Below are positions 26,332-33,965 of a stretch of DNA of 57,026 nt, in pieces (positions within the stretch are counted from its first letter, which is position 1; the number at the start of each line of letters is the position of its first letter). The position numbers were made by a program, and so were the translations under genes. The notes under the pieces are model-generated. The model was given only the letters and a program-made list of their open reading frames with translations, had not been told where the DNA came from and did no database searches. This DNA is from Methylococcales bacterium (GTDB lineage: Bacteria > Pseudomonadota > Gammaproteobacteria > Methylococcales > Methylomonadaceae): the NCBI GenBank assembly GCA_026399015.1, contig JAPLRS010000035.1:1-57026 (forward strand), in the 5' to 3' direction.

Positions 26332-27018
26332 ATGCTCTCACCTGCCGATTTAGATACGCTCTGGCTCACCTTTAAAGTGGCGAGTCTTAGTACTTTTTTA
26401 CTACTCTTAATCGGCACCCCTGTAGCCTGGTGGTTGGCGCGCACCCAATCACCCGCTAAAGGCTTTATTAATGCCTTGGTCTCATTACCCTTAGTTTTAC
26501 CTCCTACGGTATTAGGTTTTTATTTGTTGATACTTATGGGGCCAAATGGCGCACTAGGCAAAATAACCAACACACTAGGTTTAGGCACATTATCCTTTAC
26601 CTTTGCCGGCTTAGTTATTGCTTCGGTCTTATACTCTTTACCGTTTGTGGTACAACCTTTGCAAACCGCGTTTAACGGTATTGCTCAACAAACCATAGAA
26701 GCAGCTGCTACTTTACGCGCTAGCCCTTTAAACACTTTTTTAAGTGTCGTTTTACCACTCAGTAAATCTGGCTTTTTAACCGCAGGCATCTTAGGTTTTA
26801 CCCACACGGTGGGCGAATTTGGTGTGGTATTAATGATAGGCGGTAACATTCCTGATAAAACTCGCGTAGTTTCAGTACAAATTTATAATCATGTAGAAGC
26901 CTTGGAATATACCCAAGCGCATTGGTTAGCGGGTTGCTTACTCGCGTTCTCTTTTAGCGTTTTGCTGGTTTTATATACCGTGCTTAAAACACCGCCTCAA
27001 GTACAGCAACTCAAATAA
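26332..27018 (+). CDS. modB: molybdate ABC transporter permease ModB
   Basis: A 228-residue inner-membrane permease with five or six membrane segments. The EAA loop that contacts the ATPase is EAAATLRASPLNTFLSVVLP, and HTVGEFGVVLMIGGNIP is the ModB-specific block near the C-terminus. It follows modA by 17 bases and its stop overlaps the modC ATG. Confidence 0.95.
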   Translation: MLSPADLDTLWLTFKVASLSTFLLLLIGTPVAWWLARTQSPAKGFINALVSLPLVLPPTVLGFYLLILMGPNGALGKITNTLGLGTLSFTFAGLVIASVLYSLPFVVQPLQTAFNGIAQQTIEAAATLRASPLNTFLSVVLPLSKSGFLTAGILGFTHTVGEFGVVLMIGGNIPDKTRVVSVQIYNHVEALEYTQAHWLAGCLLAFSFSVLLVLYTVLKTPPQVQQLK

Positions 27019-28097
27019 TGCCTACCCTACCCGCTCGCTTTAAATTAGCTTTTGAAAACTTTGCTCTGGATGTTGATTTACAATTACCCAGTACCGGCGT
27101 TACGGTATTATTTGGCCCTTCTGGCTCGGGTAAAACGACTTTATTACGCTGTATTGCCGGCTTAGAAAAAGCCCCTGTAGGCTATTTTGAGATTAAGGGT
27201 CAATGCTGGCAAGACAGCACTAAAAAACACTTTATACCCACCCACCAAAGAAACTTAGGCTATGTGTTTCAGGAAGCCAATTTATTTCCGCACCTTAGTG
27301 TGATGGGGAATTTACAATTTGGTGTAAAACGCCAAACGTACTCAACAGTTAATTCCAGTGATTTTCAAGAAATTATCGATTTACTTGGCATAGAACATTT
27401 ACTTAACCGCAAACCTGACCGCTTATCAGGCGGTGAAAAACAGCGTGTAGTGATAGCCCGCGCCATATTACTTAAACCTGATTTACTCTTAATGGACGAG
27501 CCCTTAGCGGCCTTAGACCAACAGCGTAAACAAGAAATACTGCCCTTTTTAATCCGCTTGCATCAACATCTATCAATACCCGTCATTTATGTCACACACT
27601 CTCAAGCAGAAGTAGCGCAACTTGCGGATACCTTAGTAGTAATGCAGGCTGGAAAAGTAGTAGCCCATGGTAATTTAACTGACACATTTAATCGAATTGA
27701 CTTACCTTTTGCACAAGATAAAGGCGCAAGTAGCGTTTGGCAAGGCACCCTAAGCAGCCATGAAACCAATTATCATTTGAGTTGTGTGGCAATTAATGAC
27801 AACGCACTTAGTTTACCGTTGATAACAGCACCTATCGGCACAAATTTGCGTATTCAAATATACGCGCGTGATGTAAGTATTACCCTAGCAGCACCCGCCG
27901 CTACCAGCATATTGAATATACTGCCTGCAGTGGTTAAAGAAATTAAAGCCGATAACAAAGGCCAATGCACTGTGTTCTTAAAAGTAGGTCAACAAACCCT
28001 GCTTGCACACATCACCCAAAAATCTGCACAGTTATTAAACTTAAGACCCGAACTAGCTGTCTATGTGCAAATTAAAGGTACTTCTTTATTAGGCTGA
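27018..28097 (+). CDS. modC: molybdate ABC transporter ATP-binding protein ModC
   Basis: A 359-residue ATPase. Walker A is GPSGSGKTT, the signature is LSGGEKQRV, Walker B is LLLMDEPLAALD, and the switch His is in VTHSQAE. A C-terminal MOBE/TOBE-type domain from about residue 290 may sense molybdate. It is the last gene of the unit; the next gene starts 118 bp later and is unrelated in function. Confidence 0.95.
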   Translation: MPTLPARFKLAFENFALDVDLQLPSTGVTVLFGPSGSGKTTLLRCIAGLEKAPVGYFEIKGQCWQDSTKKHFIPTHQRNLGYVFQEANLFPHLSVMGNLQFGVKRQTYSTVNSSDFQEIIDLLGIEHLLNRKPDRLSGGEKQRVVIARAILLKPDLLLMDEPLAALDQQRKQEILPFLIRLHQHLSIPVIYVTHSQAEVAQLADTLVVMQAGKVVAHGNLTDTFNRIDLPFAQDKGASSVWQGTLSSHETNYHLSCVAINDNALSLPLITAPIGTNLRIQIYARDVSITLAAPAATSILNILPAVVKEIKADNKGQCTVFLKVGQQTLLAHITQKSAQLLNLRPELAVYVQIKGTSLLG

Positions 28098-28215
28098 TAC
28101 GCCTTACTTTTATTAGCTTGTTTATTGAGCCCTATTATTCAAAGACTTCGTTTTATTTCTGGCATTATTCATGCTTTATATTTTAGTGAACTAAACTATC
28201 AAAAGCTGAAGTGCC

Positions 28216-29667
28216 ATGAAATCAATCTGGGAAAATTATAAAACTGACGTTGCTTACGATGAGTTGATGTATTCTGAATTTCAATCTCGTCCCGTGAGTC
28301 ATCAATTATGTCGATATTTAGATACACTAAAAAAAGACGATATCGAGAAACGAAAAAACGCTGCAGAACTGGCCATTATGGAGATGGGTATCAGTTTTAC
28401 AGTCTACAGTGACGAAGGAAACATAGACAGGGCGTGGCCTTTCGACATTATCCCCCGAATTATTGATGCCCGTGAATGGCGCATTATTGAGAAAGGTTTA
28501 AAGCAACGTTTAACCGCTTTAAATTGTTTTATTAGTGATGTTTACGGTGAACAAGCCTTTATAAAAGCCGGCAAAATGCCTAGTGAAATTGTGAACAGCT
28601 CTAAGAACTTTCGCAAAGAGTGCGTTGGCATGAAGCCTAAACATAATGTGTGGGCCAATATCTGTGGCACCGATTTGGTGCGAGATAAAGACGGTATTAT
28701 GTATGTATTAGAAGACAATTTACGCGTACCTTCTGGCGTTTCTTATATGCTAGAAAATCGTGTTATTACCAAAAGAGTGTTTCCTGAGTTATTCCAAGAC
28801 ATTGATATTCTTCCTATTGATGACTATCCAACACATCTACATGACATGTTGACATCAATAGCACCGCACCAAAATGATCAAGTCACGTGCGCGGTGCTTA
28901 CGCCCGGCATCTACAATTCAGCTTATTTTGAACACGCTTATTTAGCACAACAAATGGGCGCACAACTCGTCGAAGGCAATGATTTAGTCGTAAACGATGA
29001 TGATTGTGTCTACATGAAGACCATCAGAGGTCTTGAAAAAGTTGACGTTATTTATCGTCGTATTGATGATGACTTTCTTGATCCTGAAGTATTCCGTAAA
29101 GATTCAACTTTAGGCGTTCCAGGCTTAATGCGAGCTTGGAAAGCCGGCAATGTCGCTTTAGCAAATGCGCCAGGTGCGGGTGTTGCAGATGATAAAGTGG
29201 TGTACGCTTATGTACCCGAAATGATTCGATATTATCTAAACGAAGAACCCATTCTGCCCAATGTACCGACCTATTTATGCAGTAACCCTGAACATCTTGA
29301 ATATGTTTTAGAGCATTTAGCTGAATTAGTGGTTAAGCCTGCTAATGAATCGGGTGGTTATGGCATGTTAGTTGGGCCACATGCAACCGCTAAGGAAGTT
29401 GAAAACTTTAGAGAAATAATCCAAAAAGACCCGCGCAATTATATTGCACAACCTACTTTATCCATTTCGACCGCCCCAACTTTGTGCAAAAGTAAATTAG
29501 AACCGCGTCATATTGATCTACGCCCATTTATCCTGCAAGGTGAAGATACTTTTGTAACCGCTGGTGGCCTTACCCGAGTCGCCTTAAAGAAAGGCTCACT
29601 TGTCGTAAACTCTTCTCAGGGGGGTGGCAGTAAAGACACTTGGATTATTAACATGGAGGACAAATAA
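28216..29667 (+). CDS. circularly permuted ATP-grasp protein (DUF404/407), stand-alone
   Basis: A 483-residue protein of the circularly permuted ATP-grasp family. Landmarks: MEMGISFTVYSDEG, RPWPFDIIPRI-like stretch, LEDNLRVPSGVSYMLENR, LTPGIYNSAYFEHAYLA, YRRIDDDFLDP, and the nucleotide loop VVKPANESGGYGMLVGP. ATP-grasp enzymes join a carboxylate to an amine; for this family a peptide-forming role has been predicted but substrates are unknown. Its stop overlaps the ATG of the alpha-E gene, so the two are translationally coupled. A diverged second copy fused to alpha-E lies at 33962-36529. Confidence 0.88.
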   Translation: MKSIWENYKTDVAYDELMYSEFQSRPVSHQLCRYLDTLKKDDIEKRKNAAELAIMEMGISFTVYSDEGNIDRAWPFDIIPRIIDAREWRIIEKGLKQRLTALNCFISDVYGEQAFIKAGKMPSEIVNSSKNFRKECVGMKPKHNVWANICGTDLVRDKDGIMYVLEDNLRVPSGVSYMLENRVITKRVFPELFQDIDILPIDDYPTHLHDMLTSIAPHQNDQVTCAVLTPGIYNSAYFEHAYLAQQMGAQLVEGNDLVVNDDDCVYMKTIRGLEKVDVIYRRIDDDFLDPEVFRKDSTLGVPGLMRAWKAGNVALANAPGAGVADDKVVYAYVPEMIRYYLNEEPILPNVPTYLCSNPEHLEYVLEHLAELVVKPANESGGYGMLVGPHATAKEVENFREIIQKDPRNYIAQPTLSISTAPTLCKSKLEPRHIDLRPFILQGEDTFVTAGGLTRVALKKGSLVVNSSQGGGSKDTWIINMEDK

Positions 29668-30602
29668 TGTTATCTCGCTCAGCAGAACGTATTTATTGGC
29701 TTGCCCGTTATGTAGAACGCACAGAAAACATAGCACGTTTAGTGAATGTGCACATGAATTTGCTCATGGATTTACCCAAAGGCGTTGAAATGGGCTGGCG
29801 ACAATTAATTTTAATTAATGGTGCAGAACACACCTTTTATGAAAAATATAATGTCGCTAATGAACGCAATATTACCCGATTTTTATTAGCAGACGATACT
29901 TATTCTGGATCCCTACTATCCTCTTTAACTGCTGCCAGAGAAAACATTCGTACCTCTAGGGATTTATTACCCGATGAAGCGTGGGAACAAGTGAATGAAA
30001 TGTATTTATTTGCTAAAAAGAACTTAGATACTTTAGCCAATAGAAGACATCGAGTTATTTTTCTTAACGAAATATTAAAAGGTTGCCAACGTTTTACGGG
30101 ACTCTTATCCGGCTACATGAGCCACAACGACCCGTATGCTTTTATTCGTTTAGGTAGAAATATTGAACGCGCTGATATGACAACGCGTATTTTAGATTTA
30201 GCATCCTTATTACTATCTGAATCTCGAAGTGATGAAGTGCGACAATATGAAACTATTTTATGGATGAACGTCTTAAAGGCTCTAAATGCTTTGTTAATGT
30301 ATCGTCAACAAAAGCACAGCCGCATCAATGGCGATGATGTATTGAACTTTTTATTACAAGATTCTAATTTGCCACGCTCGGTCAGTTGTTGTATTTCTGA
30401 AATATCTGAATGTATTATTAAACTACCAAACAATGACCAACTACCTGAAAAGATAATTGAATTACAGGCTTATGTACAAACGATTAATAATGAAGAAACA
30501 ACCCAAGCTCAACTAAGAGTCATTCTTGATGACTTACAGAACAAGATTGGCAGTTTACACAACGCTATTAATCACAATTGGTTTTCTATTGTGACAGGTT
30601 AG
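29667..30602 (+). CDS. alpha-E domain protein (DUF403)
   Basis: A 311-residue all-helical alpha-E protein. The start MLSRSAERIYWLARYVERTENIARL is the family hallmark; GRNIERADMTTRILD is the second signature, repeating the RxxERxxxxxR pattern. It always travels with circularly permuted ATP-grasp proteins, and here overlaps that gene by one base. Its biochemical role is unknown; an enzymatic or scaffold function in peptide formation has been proposed. A GC-rich hairpin follows at 30620. Confidence 0.88.
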   Translation: MLSRSAERIYWLARYVERTENIARLVNVHMNLLMDLPKGVEMGWRQLILINGAEHTFYEKYNVANERNITRFLLADDTYSGSLLSSLTAARENIRTSRDLLPDEAWEQVNEMYLFAKKNLDTLANRRHRVIFLNEILKGCQRFTGLLSGYMSHNDPYAFIRLGRNIERADMTTRILDLASLLLSESRSDEVRQYETILWMNVLKALNALLMYRQQKHSRINGDDVLNFLLQDSNLPRSVSCCISEISECIIKLPNNDQLPEKIIELQAYVQTINNEETTQAQLRVILDDLQNKIGSLHNAINHNWFSIVTG

Positions 30603-30619
30603 TCACTAAGATTTAAATA

Positions 30620-30638
30620 GTGGGGCCATTGGCCCCAC
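30620..30638. terminator. GC-rich hairpin between convergent operons
   Basis: GTGGGGCC, ATT loop, GGCCCCAC: an 8-bp very stable stem in the gap between the converging alpha-E and Anbu genes. No U run follows on either strand, so it is either a factor-assisted terminator or a transcript-end stabiliser. Confidence 0.55.
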
Positions 30639-30667
30639 CTACTTGACGTGTTTATAGTTCTAAAACC

Positions 30668-31423
30668 CTATAATACTTTTCGCATCACTTTATGAGTGGT
30701 TTTATCTAAATTTGGCAATGCGGCAATCGCCTCGCGTAATTTAGTTTCCCAACTGCGTCTAAGCTGCAACATATAATCGTCATCATCATCAAAGCAGTAA
30801 TACTCTTCAAAACTATGCGTATCTTTACGATATATCAGCATTTCAACAGGTGAACCAACACTCGCATTACTACGAATTGTTGAATCCATTGATACTAAAC
30901 AACACCTTGCTGCTTCATCAATTGGAGTATTTAACTTTAAAAAACGATCTAATATAGGTTTGCCGTATTTACTTTCACCAATTTGTAAAAAAGGCGTATT
31001 TGCAGAGGTTGTAATACTATTACCCTCCGCATAAACCATATAGGCGGCAGGCGGTTGATCCCCAATTTGCCCCGCAATAATAAAACTAGCTGTCGGATTA
31101 AATGCGGATTGGCCTTTATCACTTTTATGATGTTTTTGTTTTTCTACACTAACATGACCCAAATAATCAGCCGCTTCAAAAAGGCTTTCTACATTATTAA
31201 GATTTATTTCAGCTTCTTTAACTTTATCACGATGTAATTGCTCTAAAACTGCCTGTGTTGTCGCTAGATTACCGGCGCTAAGCAACACGATATTACGATC
31301 GGCGTGGGTATCAAAAGCGTGCATTTTGCCATGTGTACTCACATTATCAATGCCGGCATTGGTTCTTGAATCAGAAACCAAAATTAACCCCTCGTCTATA
31401 GACGCTGCAATACAATAAGTCAT
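30668..31423 (-). CDS. proteasome-type Ntn hydrolase (Anbu family)
   Basis: A 251-residue protein of the Anbu (ancestral beta subunit) type. It starts MTYCIAASIDEGLILVSDSRTNAG. After Met removal, Thr2 would be the N-terminal nucleophile, with Asp18 and Lys33 in the proteasome triad positions. The 20S-like fold and the DSRTNAG block fit. Anbu proteins assemble into open rings, and peptidase activity has been hard to show. It is the last gene of the minus-strand cluster, 33 bp after a transglutaminase-fold gene. I infer it cleaves or processes the product of the ATP-grasp enzymes. Confidence 0.85.
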   Translation of the reverse strand: MTYCIAASIDEGLILVSDSRTNAGIDNVSTHGKMHAFDTHADRNIVLLSAGNLATTQAVLEQLHRDKVKEAEINLNNVESLFEAADYLGHVSVEKQKHHKSDKGQSAFNPTASFIIAGQIGDQPPAAYMVYAEGNSITTSANTPFLQIGESKYGKPILDRFLKLNTPIDEAARCCLVSMDSTIRSNASVGSPVEMLIYRKDTHSFEEYYCFDDDDDYMLQLRRSWETKLREAIAALPNLDKTTHKVMRKVL

Positions 31424-31455
31424 AGTTATTTAATCGATAAAAAATTTTTAATACG

Positions 31456-32244
31456 CTAATTATCCAGCAAATCAACACGAACGTCCATATTGTTTAATAA
31501 ACAACCCGAACCAAATTGATGAAATATGGATACATCAGCCGCATCTCTGCCAAAGGCGACAATCACCCGCCCCCCCATAAAACTAGCTTGTGTTGGATCA
31601 AAGGCATACCATTTTCCACCAACATAAGCCTCAAACCATGCATGTAAATCCATCGGCTGTAAATTATATAAATACCCAACCACTAATCGCGTTGGGATAC
31701 TAATACTTCTACATAAGGCAATAGCAACCTGCGCTAAATCTCGACAGACACCTTGGCCACGCTGATGAACTTCTATCGCTGACAAGGGATATTCACTTGA
31801 ACCAGGAATGTATTCAATATTGTCACGCACCCAATCGTTAATTTTACTAACTTGGTCGTAACCGGGCATTATACCTGATGTAATCTCTCTTGCTAAATCA
31901 CCAAAACGATCTGACTCACAATATCGACTTGGCAATAAAAAAGGCAACACATCATTAGGCAAATCTTGTATTTCAACAAAATGCGCTCCTGGTGCCACGC
32001 TAAGCCTATCTTCAACAATCACATCTGTTGAGGTATAAATCAAAAAGTTACCCACAGGAGCCATTAAGCGCTGCACAGAATTACCAAAACTATCGGTACT
32101 TTCTAACATAGTAATAACCGGTCTAACGACATAGACTTCTCGGTTAATCCACTGCTGTATACCTCTATACGGCCGAAGCATTAAAATCAAAACACTCGCT
32201 TCAACCACTTGAAAACTAAGACTACAACTCACTCTTAATTTCAT
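31456..32244 (-). CDS. transglutaminase-like cysteine protease, short form
   Basis: A 262-residue cytoplasmic protein. The catalytic triad is readable: Cys167 in GVCRDLAQ, His201 in MDLHAWFEAY and Asp216 in AFDPTQ. An N-terminal beta domain of about 100 residues is of the type found in this family. Bacterial members of this kind are predicted peptidases or peptide-transferring enzymes rather than crosslinkers. It sits between the MinD-like ATPase and Anbu genes. Confidence 0.85.
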   Translation of the reverse strand: MKLRVSCSLSFQVVEASVLILMLRPYRGIQQWINREVYVVRPVITMLESTDSFGNSVQRLMAPVGNFLIYTSTDVIVEDRLSVAPGAHFVEIQDLPNDVLPFLLPSRYCESDRFGDLAREITSGIMPGYDQVSKINDWVRDNIEYIPGSSEYPLSAIEVHQRGQGVCRDLAQVAIALCRSISIPTRLVVGYLYNLQPMDLHAWFEAYVGGKWYAFDPTQASFMGGRVIVAFGRDAADVSIFHQFGSGCLLNNMDVRVDLLDN

Positions 32245-32292
32245 ATCAATAAAACCGCTGTGAATAATATACGATTAATTTAAACTAACACC

Positions 32293-32988
32293 TTAAATGC
32301 CTAAAGACTCAATTTGTTTATAGGCATGGTTTAACCAAATTTTAACGCGTTGCCTTTCTAATAAGCCCAAAGCGTCAATACTTTTATCATCTTTATTTTT
32401 TGCAGCCCAAAAACTGTAGCTATTACTATCTATTTTCGTCATTACTGCGGCATGCAGACGCTTTAATGTCATTACTTTTGCATCAAACGCCAATGCACGT
32501 TCTTTTACACCTGAAAACTCAAAAATATTGAAGTGCTCATCGCGTAATTGATTTTGCACTAAAACGTAGTTAAAACGGGTACCAAATTGCGTTAATAATT
32601 TATTAAGTAGATCTACCGAATCCTTTCCTGAATCCATAACATTCCAGTAATAAATTTTAATATCTAACTCTTCTGCTAATTCTAATACACCTGAATCATC
32701 AATCCATTTTGCAAGTGCTTGATGTGTTTGAGCGGCTAGATCAACTAAAACTCGTTGATGAGGCTGTTCTGCAGCTACTTCTATAATGGCATCCAAACTT
32801 TGATAACTATCAACTATGGTAGGCGATGCATAATCGGTATAAAACCTGAGTAAGGAGCCATGTGACTTATCTGTATCAAAACCCACAAACGGTATTTCAT
32901 GATCAATCATGTATTGCGCTAATAATCTCGCGACTACTGACTTTCCAACCCCGCCTTTTTCTCCGCCTATTAAATGAATGGTAGCCAT
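32293..32988 (-). CDS. MinD/ParA-superfamily ATPase
   Basis: A 231-residue P-loop protein. The deviant Walker A is EKGGVGKS, followed by a long helix, the switch I-like FDTDKSHGS, and VLVDLAAQ as the Walker B strand. It has no DNA-binding or membrane-targeting helix that I can see. GGGAGA precedes the ATG at 32988. It stands between two transglutaminase genes of the amidoligase cluster, and I do not know it as a usual member. Its closest look-alikes are partition and mobilisation-type ATPases of undefined role. Confidence 0.8.
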   Translation of the reverse strand: MATIHLIGGEKGGVGKSVVARLLAQYMIDHEIPFVGFDTDKSHGSLLRFYTDYASPTIVDSYQSLDAIIEVAAEQPHQRVLVDLAAQTHQALAKWIDDSGVLELAEELDIKIYYWNVMDSGKDSVDLLNKLLTQFGTRFNYVLVQNQLRDEHFNIFEFSGVKERALAFDAKVMTLKRLHAAVMTKIDSNSYSFWAAKNKDDKSIDALGLLERQRVKIWLNHAYKQIESLGI

Positions 32989-33020
32989 CTATTCTCCCTA
33001 AAATTAATGTTGTTTATAAA

Positions 33021-33965
33021 TTAATGCGTATCCGTTAATCTCAAGACGTCAACAGATACTGATAAAGTATGTTGTCCTCCACCAAAGGCAATACCTTTAA
33101 GCGGTGTAACATCGGCATAATCACGCCCCCAAGCCAATGTAATATGTTGGTCATGAGGCACTTTGTTATTAGTCGGATCAAAATCCATCCAACCCAAATC
33201 TGGTATATAAACTGAAAACCAGGCATGAGATGCATCCGCTCCCACTAATCGAGCTTTGCCTGGCTCTGGCAATGTTTCCACATAGCCACTTACATAACGT
33301 GCAGCAATACCATAAGCGCGTAAGCACCCAATTGCTAAATGTGCAAAATCTTGACAGACACCGCGTCTAAAACGTAAGACATCTGATAACGGCGTTGCGA
33401 TAGTGGTAAAAGTGGGATCATACGTAAAATCTTTATATATGCGCGACATTAAATCGTAAACAACTTCGACTAAAGCTCGATTAGGTTGAAAAGAAATCCG
33501 TGCATAATCGGCGAGCTCTGCACTTACGGTTACCATAGGTGAATCTAAAATGTACTGCTTCGCCTCAATTAAATCTAACGAACAAGCTAAGCCTTGAACT
33601 TGAGACTGCTGCCCAAAACTTTGGAACTGCATAGACATAGAATTGCCTTGCAAAGTTTGCTGAACCTGTTCCCAAGAAAGTTGATTGAACACACCTGAGT
33701 TATTCTGTTTTGGAAAGAGTGTTACCTCACTAATGACCGTCACCAATAATTTTGTATGTGGCTTCTGTACGGCAAAATAGGCAACTCTGTTACCAAAAAA
33801 ATCAGTTCGTTCGTTATAGTCTGTAGGCATTGGCGTTATTTCAAAATAACTACTTTCTGTGCGCTGACGCCAAAAATCTCGAGGCTGCAATCTTGCTTCA
33901 CTTTGGCATAAGCCTACGGATTGACTGTAATCATAAAGCGTACTGTGCGTAATACGGTATTTCAA
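33021..33965 (-). CDS. transglutaminase family protein with bact_transglu_N domain
   Basis: A 314-residue protein. Residues 1-85 match the bacterial transglutaminase N-terminal domain (YRITHSTLYDYSQSV, RLQPRD, DFFGNRVAYFAV). The catalytic core has Cys204 in GVCQDFAHL, His247 in DASHAWFSVY and Asp263 in DFDPTN. The start is TTG at 33965, overlapping the stop of the fused ATP-grasp gene, so translation is coupled. The close pairing of these two genes is seen in many genomes. Confidence 0.9.
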   Translation of the reverse strand: MKYRITHSTLYDYSQSVGLCQSEARLQPRDFWRQRTESSYFEITPMPTDYNERTDFFGNRVAYFAVQKPHTKLLVTVISEVTLFPKQNNSGVFNQLSWEQVQQTLQGNSMSMQFQSFGQQSQVQGLACSLDLIEAKQYILDSPMVTVSAELADYARISFQPNRALVEVVYDLMSRIYKDFTYDPTFTTIATPLSDVLRFRRGVCQDFAHLAIGCLRAYGIAARYVSGYVETLPEPGKARLVGADASHAWFSVYIPDLGWMDFDPTNNKVPHDQHITLAWGRDYADVTPLKGIAFGGGQHTLSVSVDVLRLTDTH

